From: Branchinecta lynchi
Taxonomy: Eukaryota > Arthropoda > Branchiopoda > Anostraca > Branchinectidae
Direction: 5' to 3'
NCBI GenBank assembly: GCA_023053575.1
Contig: JAKZAP010000007.1
Span: 23,957,464 to 24,021,463 of the forward strand
Length of the DNA: 64,000 nucleotides
Shown here: positions 43,000-53,577 of the stretch, in pieces
Layout: each line of letters starts with the position of its first letter
Numbering within the stretch: the first letter of the stretch is position 1
Program-made: the position numbers and the translations under genes
The notes under the pieces: generated by a model
What the model was told of the DNA's origin: nothing
The model's input: only the letters and a program-made list of their open reading frames with translations
Databases searched by the model: none

Positions 43000-45282
43000 T
43001 ACTAACGCAACCTATTCCATAATCACTCCATATATTTCTAAGCCCGGAAACCCCAATTTGTTATGGTACATTCTAACCCCGCTAATAAAACTTCTTTGAT
43101 TTTCTCACTTGCCGTGTTTTACTACCTTGGATGCGTGTCAGGCTGTCGACGTTTGTCTGCGAGAAGGTTTTCCATAACAAAAAAAAAAAAAAACACATAG
43201 AAGGTTTGAAGCGAAGCTGACCATTCATTACGAAAGAAATAGAAAACCGTTTTGTGGAAGATTTTATCCAAAGTGGTCAAACGTATAATGGATTTTTCGA
43301 GTGGGCCGTTTCTGGGTGAAAGCTTCTGCGCTTTCCCAGACGGATGGTAAATTGTAAATATACATAGAGCTCAGAACTGTAAATACTCACAGATTTGTAC
43401 ATATACACTTTTAACACGCATATTTTATCTTTCGTTATTTTATTTTTATCTGCATCTGCACCGTTTTCTTCTGGTTTTTCAGTTACATCTCGTCTTATTG
43501 TCAATTGGTTCCGCATCGTTCTCCTGTTGTGATTGTGGTGGATTTTGTTCAAGCCGGAGAGTTTTAAGCGCCTGGTCATATTTAGTGTATTCGTGAAAAA
43601 GGTTGAGAAAGGTCGCTTAAACAAAGGCGGTTCGCAGCATTCCCACAGTTGGTGATTTATAAAGAAATATTTGGATGTTTGTTTCTGTCTATTTATCCAA
43701 ACTGTCTTGCACATAGATAATGCAAAAAAAAAAATCCGGCATAGCGTTAAGCCCCGTTCAGAAGCATGCTTAGCCAAGCACGGATGCCTAGGGACGTCAC
43801 CATTCACACCAGTGTTGCCACCGGCAGTAAAATTTTACTAGATCTAGTAAAAAAAATAAAATTTAGTAAATATAGAGGATCTAGTAAAGTTCATTCTAAT
43901 CTATTAAAAAATGCTAATTTCTAGCAAAAAAAATGGTCCAATCGAAAAGATGTGACATTATCGCAAATTCTGAGGAAATGTGCAGAGGTATTAGGATCCA
44001 GTCTTGCTCCTCGCTCTCTGCAGCTGGCCTCGTACATACGCAGAGGCCAAAGCGACAACCAAGGATCAGAGCTCTTTGACCATTGTGCTAGGTCTTTAGT
44101 CCCTGATGAAAACGTACGAACGAACTGTTTTCAGAAAAATCGACTGTTTTTAGCAGAATCTGACCTGTTTAAAGAAAAAATCCCTAAATTTAACAACTGA
44201 TTTTGGTAAGAAAATTTTGCAATCAAACAGATTCCGCCACCTCCTTCCCGAACAACTCCCTGAACCGACTTACGCAACGAGACATTCAAATTTTCTCAAG
44301 CCGTTTCCAGCATCAAGTACCGCACGTCGGCTCCACTCATTCTCCCCCCTTGTTACTAATTATTTTAATAACCAATAAAATTTCACGTTTGTTGTTATTT
44401 GTGCCTGTTCGGTTCTCGATTTGTTTCTGTATTTTGTCTTAAGTTTTGTTGTTGATGGTATATTGTTTAGATGTGTTAGTTGTTAATGTGTGTTTATTAT
44501 TTACTTTTTCTTGCCTATTATTTAGCTTTTGCTATTGTGGCAATTTTTCCATTATACCTTAAAATCTGCCGTGCCGGAAACCCTACCGCGAATGTGCAAA
44601 AAAACGCCAAAATTCGCGCTATCCGGCCACAAGGCTTAAACTTAAATCGGTCGCATTTTATGTTGCGGAAGTAATTCATTCCCTAAAATCTGAGAAATAT
44701 TTCTGGCAGTGTACTCAACCACTAGATGAGTAGCCTAATTAAGAGCTCAGTTGAAACAATTAGTCATTGCTCAGTTTGAGGAGTGTCTGGCACTGAAGGT
44801 GTGTCGCCTTGTCTCATTTCGTGTAATCCGAGTCGGGTGACGATCTGGGGGATGAGTCTGCGTCTGGAAACCTTTAAAAGAAAATAAGTAAGTAATTCAT
44901 TTCTGAACCGCCATTTTGGAAATAGGTGGAAAGAAAAGTCGTTTTCAGGAAAAACGGTCGATTTTCTGAAAAAACTGTCGACTTTCACGACTCAAGTTGG
45001 AAAAGTTTTTCTTGAAAACCAAATCAGTTTCAGCTGTTTTGAGTGGTAAACACATTAACAGTAAAAGCAATGCTGGAAGAACCGAAGAATCGGAAAACAT
45101 TCAAAGACGCCCTCCCCCCACAGGGGTTGGATCATGTTTGGAGCCTAAAAAGGCAAAACTAGGCCTAGCTCTAAGTTCCAACATGTTTGGTAGAGATTCT
45201 GAAACTTCTTCTGGTAAATGGAAGTTAACAAGATTCCAGTTGTTTTACTGAAGTTTGTAACTGACGTCTATTGTATCAACTA
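43000..45282. other. Mostly unassigned intronic sequence
   Basis: Besides the minus-strand open frame at 43277-43807, there is a lone hAT-like end CAGTGTTGCCACC at 43814, a poly-A tract near 43181, and a LINE-type tail at about 44880-44915 (AAATAAGTAAGTAATTCATT). Nothing else recognised. Confidence 0.35.
43277..43807 (-). CDS. Unrecognised 176-codon open frame
   Basis: Longest open frame in the window that lies outside the clear LINE reverse-transcriptase remnant and the G-rich repeat DNA. It starts MNGDVPRHPCLAKH. The middle is rich in Asn, Thr, His and Lys, and the end is basic. No domain, signal peptide or membrane helix is recognised and no splice or promoter context supports it. Chance occurrence of this length is unlikely but not negligible. 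It may be a degraded mobile-element frame. Confidence 0.15.
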   Translation of the reverse strand: MNGDVPRHPCLAKHASERGLTLCRIFFFALSMCKTVWINRQKQTSKYFFINHQLWECCEPPLFKRPFSTFFTNTLNMTRRLKLSGLNKIHHNHNRRTMRNQLTIRRDVTEKPEENGADADKNKITKDKICVLKVYMYKSVSIYSSELYVYLQFTIRLGKRRSFHPETAHSKNPLYV

Positions 45283-45445
45283 ACCCCCCCCCCCCCGAAA
45301 CATAAAAAAATACTCATTTTTATAGGCTTTTCCTTCTTATCTGTGTCTTTTTTGTATTTTTTTGTGCGACCCGCAGGCATCCCCCCCCCCGAAAGGCAAC
45401 CCCCCCCCCCCCCCCCCGAAATAAATTCCTGGATACGAGTCTGCT
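45283..45445. mobile_element. Poly-G hAT-like MITE, left end lost
   Basis: C tract, TTTATAGGCTTTTCCTTC, GCGACCCGCAGGCA, two further C tracts and AATAAATTCCTGGATACG. The left CCGTATCC end is missing. Confidence 0.7.
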
Positions 45446-45893
45446 GGGACCTGTGACTAAGTCGTACTTAAATCCTCAACTTTAGGGCACAGTATAGCAA
45501 CGCTACGGCACCATACCCTTGACCTTACCTTAGACCCTTAGATCCTCCTGTGCGAGGCGCCCTTGGCGTCCACAAAGAGTCGCCAGTCGTCTCTGAAACT
45601 TGCGGCTGCGACGATGTCTTCTCACTCCGGCTGCAATGAGGCACACAATTGTCGAAGGTTGTGCCATACCCTTGAGCAAGGATCAAAATCTGTTTGAAAA
45701 TTAAATTTTCATTCCAGATGCTTTCTAGGCTATTTTTATTATGCTTGCATTTTTAGCAGGAATATGCGTACGTAGTCTTGTATTTAATCGCTTATTCTTG
45801 TGTTTTTTTGTTTGTGCTGTACTCGACGATTTCGGAGGATTGAACTCAAAATATACAATAAATAAATTATTTTTTTCTTTTTCTTATTTTTAG

Positions 45894-46066
45894 CTCCCAC
45901 AGACATAATTGCTACCAACATGACGTCATCGTCGTTAATGGTTTGCTGGACGATTCCTCGAAATGGCATTCTAGCCGGCTACACAGTTGAACTCAAAACG
46001 GGCGAAGAAACGAAGAAATCGAAGTATTTTCTCAGCGAATTGTTCATGCCGGATGGGACTCCAAAT
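45894..46066 (+). CDS. Cadherin-FN3 gene, exon 4: N-terminal half of a fibronectin type III domain
   Basis: Acceptor TTCTTATTTTTAG, donor GTGAGT, phase 1 in and phase 0 out. The base C left by exon 3 plus CT here gives Pro, so the protein reads VIL-P-PTDIIATN. The order PTDIIATNMTSSS, LMVCWTIP, NGILAGYTVEL is a clear FN3 beginning (A/B strands, the core Trp of strand B, then G-Y-x-V of strand C). FN3 domains are beta-sandwich spacers or ligand-binding modules of extracellular proteins. The domain begins immediately after the last cadherin strand. An N-glycosylation sequon (N-M-T) is present. A second AG at 45901-45902 could be an alternative acceptor but would not keep the frame. Confidence 0.88.
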
Positions 46067-46106
46067 GTGAGTATAAAAAAAAATATATTTTTAAGTAAAA
46101 AGGTTA

Positions 46107-46340
46107 CACTTAGTGTTAGCGATATTTGGATCTTTCGATATTTGATGATCGTATCGATATTTATATTTTGGAACTCTGATAGCCTACGTCTCGTTTCGCT
46201 AAAATTTAAGAACAAAAACTGTAATAATTTTTTGTTTGTTTAAACTTCTAATAATATTAGAATTGAACTACGACAAACACATTTGCTCCAAATAGTATAT
46301 ATAAGAGCTAGTTACGTTAAGGTCACTTATAATAATTTGA
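46107..46340. mobile_element. Fragment related to the ATCGAT-rich hAT-like MITE
   Basis: GCGATATTTGGATCTTTCGA, CTACGTCTCGTTTCGCTAAA and ACATTTGCTCCAAATAG correspond to 6547-6830. The termini are lost. Confidence 0.5.
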
Positions 46341-46541
46341 AAAAAAATATCCCAAATATTTATCTTTTCGTTTCTATAGATGATTGGTTGCTCCGAGATT
46401 CTGCTCCACATTTGCTCCAAATAGTATATATAAGAGCTAGTTATGTTAAGGTCACTTATAATAATTTGAAAAGAAATATCCCATGATATTTATCTTTTCG
46501 TTTCTATAGATGATTGGTTGCTCCGAGATTCTTGCTAATCA
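46282..46541. repeat. Two tandem 130-bp units
   Basis: TTGCTCCAAATAGTATATAT at 46282 and 46412. The units are nearly identical through GATGATTGGTTGCTCCGAG. The unit derives in part from the hAT-like fragment. Confidence 0.85.
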
Positions 46542-46641
46542 AAGGTAATACAACCTAGCTTAAGCTAGTCTACTTTTCCGATCATTCTGTTCTTTATCTT
46601 TTCCTGCCTTTATCGTACATTTAATAATTGTTTTAGTGCAT

Positions 46642-46922
46642 GTGTTCAAATGATTTATAAAACGAATACGTCAGCAACTATGGTCTTGGCAGCTGTATTT
46701 CGGCCCTTCTTGGCAAGGGTCCTCGTCAGGCTGTCAAACTTCAGGGATTGCAGGTTGCAGGTACGTTCCTCCCCCAACGTTGACCCTTTAGTTCGACAGC
46801 CTGACCAGGACCCTTGCCAAGAAGGGCCGAGATATCGCCGCCAAAGCATAGTAGCTGACGTATTCGTTTTATGCATTATTTGAATATATGTTTCCCAGTC
46901 AGCTGGGGCTCAAGGAGTTTTT
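46642..46922. mobile_element. Inverted dimer of the hammerhead-type element
   Basis: Arms AAAACGAATACGTCAGC and GCTGACGTATTCGTTTT enclose two head-to-head cores. The minus-strand core is intact (CTGACGA 46729 to 46723, GAAA 46701 to 46698); the plus-strand one is mutated (CTGACCA at 46801, GAGA at 46829). It ends with CAGTCAGCTGGGGCTCAAGG. Confidence 0.72.
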
Positions 46923-47084
46923 ATTGATTTGGGGATATTATATGTTCTAATTTTCGTTTCTGTAAATTTCTCCTCTACTTCAGAATAAAAAAAAAAGAGT
47001 AAAAAGTTATGTCTGCCGAATATTATTGAGAAGCAAACTGATCTGCACAAAAAGCTGTTAACGCCGTCTGTGTTTCTGTGTGCC

Positions 47085-48022
47085 CAAAACGTAAGTAGGG
47101 GGATACCTATGACATCGCAAAAGTTGTCCGTTTGTCCGTCCGTCCGTCTGTGAGCACGATAACTCTCGGAGGGAATGAGATATTTTGACGAAACTTGGTG
47201 TGAGGATTCTTTAGGTCAAGGGGAAGGTCGAGCTCTTAGAGGGGCTATGCAGCCCTACATTTACGGGTGGGGGAGAGGGTTCAAATTAAGGGGCAAACAA
47301 AATATTTTTAAACAGCCAATGAGATAGTCGGTTAATTCTTCCGGAGTCCGGCAAAAACCCGAAAGTTTGTTAAAAGTAAAAGTTTTATTTGATGTTGATT
47401 AGATGTTCGAAAAAGGGGTAAGAAAACATGCTGAACACTTATGTGTAAAATATTTTCTACCCGGGCAAGTAGTTCGTCCGGAATCCGGCCGGAACCGGAA
47501 CATTTGTTAAAAGTAAAAGCTTTATTTGTAGTTGATTAGATATACGATTTATGGGTGAGAAGAGATGCTGAATTCCTATATGACAATCTTTTTTTCCCGG
47601 ACATTCAGTTTGCCCGGAATCCGGCTGGAACCGGAAAATTTTGTTATAAGTTAAATTTGTATTTGAAGTTGATTAGATGTTCGATATAGGGGAAAGGAGA
47701 TACGCTGAGTTCGTTATTTAGCTTTATTTTCTCGCCGGACAGGTAGTTCCGGAGTCCGGCCGAAACCGGAAAATTGGCAGAAGTAGGCAGGAAGCTTTCG
47801 TCAAGCTAGATATGACTTATAGCGGTGAACACACATGCTGAATCCATATCTGAATTGGTTCTCAGATGATTAGCTATTTGACCTTAGGCCTAATCTATCT
47901 GTGAATTTTAATAATAAAAATGTTCAAGGAGTCTAGCAAAGACTGGATCTGGCGAAGACGAGACCCGATTGTCTGGATCAGATGTTGAATTTTTGGGATC
48001 CCATCGCAACCTTTGGTCTTGT
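47085..48022 (+). mobile_element. GGATCCC-end tandem-module element
   Basis: CCCAAAACGTAAGTAGGGGG to GGGATCCCATCGCAACCTTT and GGTCTTG. Module signatures near 47345, 47477, 47614 and 47755 give a period of about 132-141 bp. The clearest tandem core in the window. Confidence 0.8.
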
Positions 48023-48073
48023 TTATTGATGGTCTTGTCTTTTTGTTTTCTTATCTTTTTCATGTTCTTTCTT

Positions 48074-49281
48074 CTACTGGCTATAGTTAGGGGAACTACT
48101 GACACTATATATCTTCTTGATGGAAGTTGGTTACAAATAAAAGATACATTCAATTCAGTAAAACAAAAATTATAATATGGTACTTGTTTCGGGAAAGTGG
48201 AACGCGCCCCTTCCATCTCCCCACCGTCCCTGGTGCGGTTCGGACCTATTGCCTAAATGGGGCATCTAGGGTATCTGCTCATTACCTATAAAGTTTCACT
48301 CGAGCCGAATCTGTTTTTAACGATTTAGTTTGATGTATCGGCAAAAATAAAATCTTTTTCGCTTCCTTCAATTTTCTCCTGTCTTATAACATGTTTTCAC
48401 CAAAACCTTCCTTGACCATCTATAATGAATGAATGAATGAAACATTTTATTGCCCATCAGTAGCACAAAGGAAGAAATGTGAAAAAGTAATTTTTTAGAG
48501 AGAAGAAAAAACATGGCTACAGAAATGAAACAACATTAACCTAGATACAAAAACACACAATTCTTATAAAAAAAAAATAAGACCCATCCAGGCAAGTCCG
48601 TATCCAGGGGGGGGGGGGGGTATAATAAGTACAAAAATACTTATTTTTATGGGTTTTTTCCTCTGATTTATGTAACCTACTGGCTATAGTTAGGGGACCT
48701 ACTGACACTATATATCTTCTTGATGGAAGTTGGTTACAAATAAAAGATACATTCAATTCAGTAAAACAAAACTTATAATATGGTACTTGTTTCGGGAAAG
48801 TGGAACGCGCCCCTTCCATCTCCCCACCGTCCCTGGTGTGGTTCGGACCTATTGCCTAAATGGGGCATCTAGGGTATCTGCTCATTACCTATAAAGTTTC
48901 ACTCGAGCCGAATCTGTTTTTAACGATTTAGTTTGATGTATCGGCAAAAATAAAATCTTTTTCGCTTCCTTCACTTTTCTCCTGTCTTATAACATGTTTT
49001 CACCAAAACCTTCCTTGACCATCTATAATGAATGAATGAATGAAACATTTTATTGCCCATCAGTAGCACAAAGGAAGAAAAAGACGGAGTATGTGAAAAA
49101 GTAATTTTTTAGAGAGAAGAAAAAACAATGGCTACAGAAATGAAACAACATTAACCTAGATACAAAAACACACAATTCTTATAAAAAAAAATAAGACCCA
49201 TCCAGGCAAGTCCGTATCCAGGGGGGGGGGGTATAATAAGTACAAAAATACTGATTTGTATAGGTTTTTTCCTCTGATTTA
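48074..49281. repeat. Tandem segmental duplication of about 603 bp
   Basis: CTACTGGCTATAGTTAGGG at 48074 and again at 48677; a constant offset of 603 to about 48.47 kb, then 613 after a 12-bp difference (AAAAGACGGAGT present only in copy 2). The right edge of copy 1 falls inside a poly-G MITE (48596-48674). The few differences suggest a recent event. Confidence 0.88.
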
Positions 49282-49389
49282 TGTCTTTTTTGTACTTGCT
49301 TGTCCGACCAGCAGGCAACCCCCCCCCCCCCCCGAAAGGCAAACCCCCCCCCCCCCCCCCCCCGGAATAAATTCCTGGATACGGGCCTG
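49207..49389. mobile_element. Poly-G hAT-like MITE with perfect 8-bp target duplication
   Basis: Flanked by CATCCAGG at 49199-49206 and 49390-49397. Ends CAAGTCCGTATCCAGG and CCTGGATACGGGCCTG. One G tract and two long C tracts inside. Confidence 0.88.
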
Positions 49390-49397
49390 CATCCAGG

Positions 49398-50000
49398 GGT
49401 GTACAACATCCTTATTATTAAAGTTCGCGACCAGATTATCGCCACTGAGTATAAGGTCTGCGACAGAGTACTTCTGTACATAATGAACTAAACTCGATGA
49501 CTCATCTAGTGCAGACCACCATCCTTGAATTTCTTTGTCGTCTGAACATGTCTTTAAATTAGGTGAACACCGGAAGGATTTTTTGTCGGACCAAGACCTC
49601 CCTTCGAAACAAAAGAAATACGTGTCGTATCCACTATACATTCACTTCCTTCGTTCAAATTTTTACTGTTTTTCTGTGACTTCTCCGCTGTTTCAGCCGT
49701 CACCTCTGACTGCCTCCCGATCCGACGCCTTTCCATCTCAAAACCATTGAAAAACTTCCGCTAATTTCCCCACCGCACATTCATCAAAAGCCTTAATTGA
49801 TGGCTGATCTTGTCCTGTCATAATACCGGACACTAAACAGAGCTCGATGGATGAATTCATCCTAGCTGCAAGGCGTCAATTTTACGAGGCGCGTGTTCGT
49901 CGCAGCTTCGTACGAATTATGGAAGTGTACTTGCGCCGAAGGAGTTTGTATCTAAATTTGATCTAAGCTACGAAATAAATAAAGAATCTACTTTATTTCC
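49398..50000. other. Unassigned intronic sequence
   Basis: No repeat or gene recognised. Confidence 0.4.
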
Positions 50001-50004
50001 TTAA

Positions 50005-50444
50005 AGGACACCTGAATGAAGAGTACCAAGTATCATCCCTATCTGTATGACTTCCGTTAACATTGCCTGCAGAAAACCCAATCCAAATACGAAATAGTGT
50101 TTCCAAGCTATGATTTTTGCTCCATTTTGCACCTGTCCTTATTTCAATACCGAACAATTTTAGAAATGAACAAAAGTCTCCAATAAACCCTTCTTCTGGA
50201 ATATTTTTTAACCAGTTAAGCACAAAAGTATATCTAGAAGAAATTCCAATACGATCCGGCCAGCACTGTACAATATTTGAACGAATTGCGCTTTTTGTTT
50301 TGGATTCTGCATGTGCAAACCTCCAGAAAGGAACATCCCTATTTTGAAAACGTCACGTTCAGGAGAAGAATGCTCTCCGTGGCCATGCCTGTAAATGCAT
50401 TCTCCATGACGTGTTCAAGTATGGTTTCATTTTTCAGGTGTCCT
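50005..50444. mobile_element. TTAA-target MITE, AGGACACCTGA family, copy 3
   Basis: TTAA at 50001-50004, TTAG at 50445-50448 (one change). Ends AGGACACCTGAATG and TTCAGGTGTCCT. Same orientation as copy 2. Confidence 0.85.
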
Positions 50445-50539
50445 TTAGTAGCTTGTATTCTACATGCTGGCACTGGATCGTCGTTCATACAAATAACACA
50501 TGACACAATTATATAAATAAACCTTTCGCATTTACTATA

Positions 50540-51330
50540 CGTACAACTTACCAAGAACAAATAATCCAAGAAAACCTCCGTCTTTGGTCCCATGCAGCGA
50601 CTATGGATACCCCGATAAAACTGAGCCGAGCTAGAGGTACTTGCTGTGAGGTATTTGGCCATATTCCTGTTCAGCGCTTCCAAGCGGACTAGTTTCTGTT
50701 AATCCCCCCATGCCTCACGGTCATCACTTGGATCAGACATGGTAAAATAGATCCACAGGTTAGTAAATGGAAAACCTGTCATCTGTGTCCCAGGTAATGG
50801 AGGTTTTGCATATCGACAGAAAGTGAAAGTGACCCACTACCCTATGGATTCGACTTTTTACTATGTCTAACCATCACTTGTGTAGACATACTAAAACCTC
50901 GAATCGATAGGGTAGTGGGTCACTTTCCTTTTCTGCTGTTATAACATATGTAAAACCTCCATTAACCTGGGACACAGATGACAGGTTTTCCACTTACTAA
51001 CCTGTGGATCTATTTTACCATGTCTGATCCAAGTGATGACCGTGAGCATGGAGGGATTAACAGAAACTAGTCCGCTTGGAGGCGCTGGACAGGAATATGG
51101 TCAATTCCCTCTTCGCTGCTGTGCATACCAGCTGAAAAACGATAGGATGCCTGCAGGAGTGGAGAACTGTGCGAGTTAGACGTGACATCACAATGGTAGG
51201 TAACTAATCAGCTGTAAAGGACGACTCAGACGACGTTCGTATTCTTCTGCGGGATTCTACTCTTCTGTTTGTAGATTCAACTAATTATGATGTTCGGTGT
51301 AGCTCCTCCTCCGCTCGTTTACATCGGGTA
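50540..51330. repeat. Large foldback (arms about 210 bp) inside a dispersed repeat
   Basis: Arms 50656-50869 and 50885-51102 are inverted with only scattered mismatches: AGCGGACTAGTTTCTGTTAA, CACGGTCATCACTTGGATC, AAAACCTGTCATCTGTGTCC, GACCCACTACCCTA. The 15-nt loop is at 50870-50884. The surrounding repeat shares blocks with 28330-28800 (CCGTTTTTTGTCTCATG-like, CACGTAGCTCCTACCATCCG-like). No coding capacity. Confidence 0.85.
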
Positions 51331-51394
51331 GGGTAGGGTATCAGAATATATTTGACTCCGGACATGTGTTTATAGTCGGTAGAACCTTCAGTTA

Positions 51395-51575
51395 TTTATT
51401 ACAAGTTTGTTTCCTTCCTCGACGTTGACCCTGAAGATTGATAGCCTGACGAGTACCTTTGCCAAGAAAGGCCGAAATACCGCTGAGAAGAATCGTAGCT
51501 GACGTATCCGATGTATACATTATTTGAATATATGTTTCAAAGTCAGCTTGGGCTCAAAGAATATGTATCTTCGAT
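51395..51575 (+). mobile_element. Hammerhead-type element, plus strand
   Basis: CTGACGA (51446-51452), the stem ACCTTT/AAAGG and GAAA (51474-51477), then GTAGCTGACGTATCCGATG and the shared end TTTCAAAGTCAGCTTGGGCT. The core is intact; helix I pairing is weaker than in the 14.2-kb copy. Confidence 0.7.
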
Positions 51576-51593
51576 GACATACATGCCAACAAC

Positions 51594-51793
51594 CAGGGCC
51601 GTATCCAGGGGGGGGGAGGTTAGGGGGTTGACCCTCCCCCCCCCTAAACATTAAAAAATAATGATTTTTATAGGCTTTCCCCTGTGATATATGTCTTTTT
51701 TGTACTTTTTTGTCCGACCCGCAAGCAACCCCCCCCCCCCCCGAAAGGCACCCCCCTCCCCCCCAAAAAAAATAAATTCCTGGATACGGCTTG
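51594..51793. mobile_element. Poly-G hAT-like MITE with perfect 8-bp target duplication
   Basis: Flanked by CCAACAAC at 51586-51593 and 51794-51801. Ends CAGGGCCGTATCCAGG and CCTGGATACGGCTTG. Confidence 0.88.
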
Positions 51794-51801
51794 CCAACAA
51801 C

Positions 51802-52510
51802 TCTTGCAAGTGTCGTATGTTTCAGCTAAGAGGTGCTTCTTCCGAAGTGAAATAACCGTCCAAGTTAGAATAGGAGCTGCGTGTTAGCTATGTAAGTGAG
51901 TGCGTTTCTTAGAATTTTTGTTGCCATGGCCCTCGGGCTTTTTTGGTAAATTATATTCTATTCTATTCTATTCTATTCTATTCTATAGTATAAGCCTGTT
52001 CATGAACTTCGTGTATCACATTCCTTCAGTAGCCTACGGGATTCTTAGCATATTTTCTGCGGACATGTGAAGATGGTTTTGACGTTTTTCAATTGTGGAA
52101 GTAACGGATGCGGATTTCCGAGCTTGAATTGATAAAGAATTCAGATTTTTGACCAGTCAACCTGTTCGCATGCGTGATTTTGTGTGATAGCAAGGTCAGG
52201 GAATGGCATTCAGCCTTCCGAAAAGAGTATCACATGAGCGCATATTATCGATCTTTTTAATCTGTCGGTTTTTTGTATGCCGGAAAACAGCCGGTCGTCA
52301 CGCAACCGCTACCGTTTTTCTTCACAAATTTGGCGTAGAATAGTAGCCTTGTGTCTGTGCCGAATCAGATTACGATTAAAATGCGAAAAACGAGGCAGGA
52401 CCCCTATCCTGATTTTCTTGGTCTTCTTCCTTAGGAAAGGAGCCCTGTTCTGGCGTATATATTTTTCTTCTCCCTTGACAAATTTCGATGTTCGGAGCCT
52501 TATCTTGAAA
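51802..52510. other. Mostly unassigned, with a LINE tail and a TTCTA microsatellite
   Basis: GTTGCCATGGCCCTCGGGCT at 51920 is the LINE 3' end also seen at 31.39 kb, and its tail is a TTCTA repeat (51956-51986). Nothing recognised after that. Confidence 0.45.
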
Positions 52511-52514
52511 CGTT

Positions 52515-53194
52515 TAAAGCACAATGGACACTTCTAATGCTTCATTTTGTATTAAATGCTTCACAAATAAACATTTCCAACTTCCTTTAAGAAGGCGCTT
52601 CGAAAATCGGCCGTTTTCTTTTTATCCCTTGTTTTTACCTCTCTGGCATTTCGGCGATCCAAATCTTAGGAGCTGGGATATCATGGTAGGAAATTCAAAA
52701 ACTCCCAGCAACGCTTGATAGAAAAGGCTATATTTGAGATGTCACCAATAAGTCAAGCCGGAGATGCAGTTTACCTGATTGTTCTAGTGTGTCATCAGAA
52801 GTTCCATGTTTTAAGTGCTTATTCACAGTTTTTCTTTGTGAAATAGTGTTGTGAAGCTTGTTTAACGTGCTTTATAAAATGTACCAGAATATGCAATAAG
52901 TTTATAAAAAATAACATAGCTACAAAAGTCATTCAAAAACAAATAGCCTATTCGAATCTGAATTAGACAAGCTGATTTATGCATAAAATAAATATCTACT
53001 AAGTGTTATAAGAAACATCACTTTTATCTTTGTCCAAGCTAGTAAATTGTGCATGTACTGGCCCAAAATATTACGCTTTGAAATATCACAGAGAGTAAAC
53101 TGTTGAAAAAGCTGCTGAGCTAGGGGGTAAGCATTGTTCCTAGGTTGTTACAGAGTGGGATTGGGAGTATGATGTTTCCATTGAACTTTAACGC
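52515..53194 (+). mobile_element. Unclassified dispersed repeat, uninterrupted copy
   Basis: Matches 41865-42978 without the MITE; ACTTCCTTTAAGAAGGCGCT at 52580-52599 is the intact target. Confidence 0.75.
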
Positions 53195-53412
53195 ATCGAT
53201 GAACTTCGGACTTATTGAGTTGGAACGATTGCCGAAACACAAATCTTTTTTTGGGTCACATGCAATAGCGAGCTTTCTACAGAAGTGACCTTATAATCTG
53301 AAACTGACCTGACTTTCGCCATTGAAATGCACTTTCTTGTTGAAATTCAAATTCGCCCCGTCGGTGAGCTTTGTCTATTTGGTGTAAAAATAAATAAATT
53401 TTCAGTCACAGT

Positions 53413-53577
53413 CAGGCCCGTATCCAGGAATTTTTTTCGGGGGGGGGGGGGGGGGGGGGGTTGCCTGCGGGTCGGACAAAAAAGACATAGATCAGAGGAA
53501 AAAGCCTGTAAATTGGCAATTTTTGTATGTTTGGGGGGGGGGGGGTCAACCCCCTACCCCCCCTGGATACGGCCTTG
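53413..53577. mobile_element. Poly-G hAT-like MITE with perfect 8-bp target duplication, inverted
   Basis: Flanked by GTCACAGT at 53405-53412 and 53578-53585. Ends CAGGCCCGTATCCAGG and CCTGGATACGGCCTTG. Two G tracts near the left and middle and a C tract at the right. Confidence 0.9.

Noticed and set aside
49256..49641. Several Gly- or Pro-rich open frames around 49.2-49.6 kb
   Set aside because: They are translations of the poly-G/poly-C tracts of hAT-like MITEs. Low stop content comes from the homopolymers.
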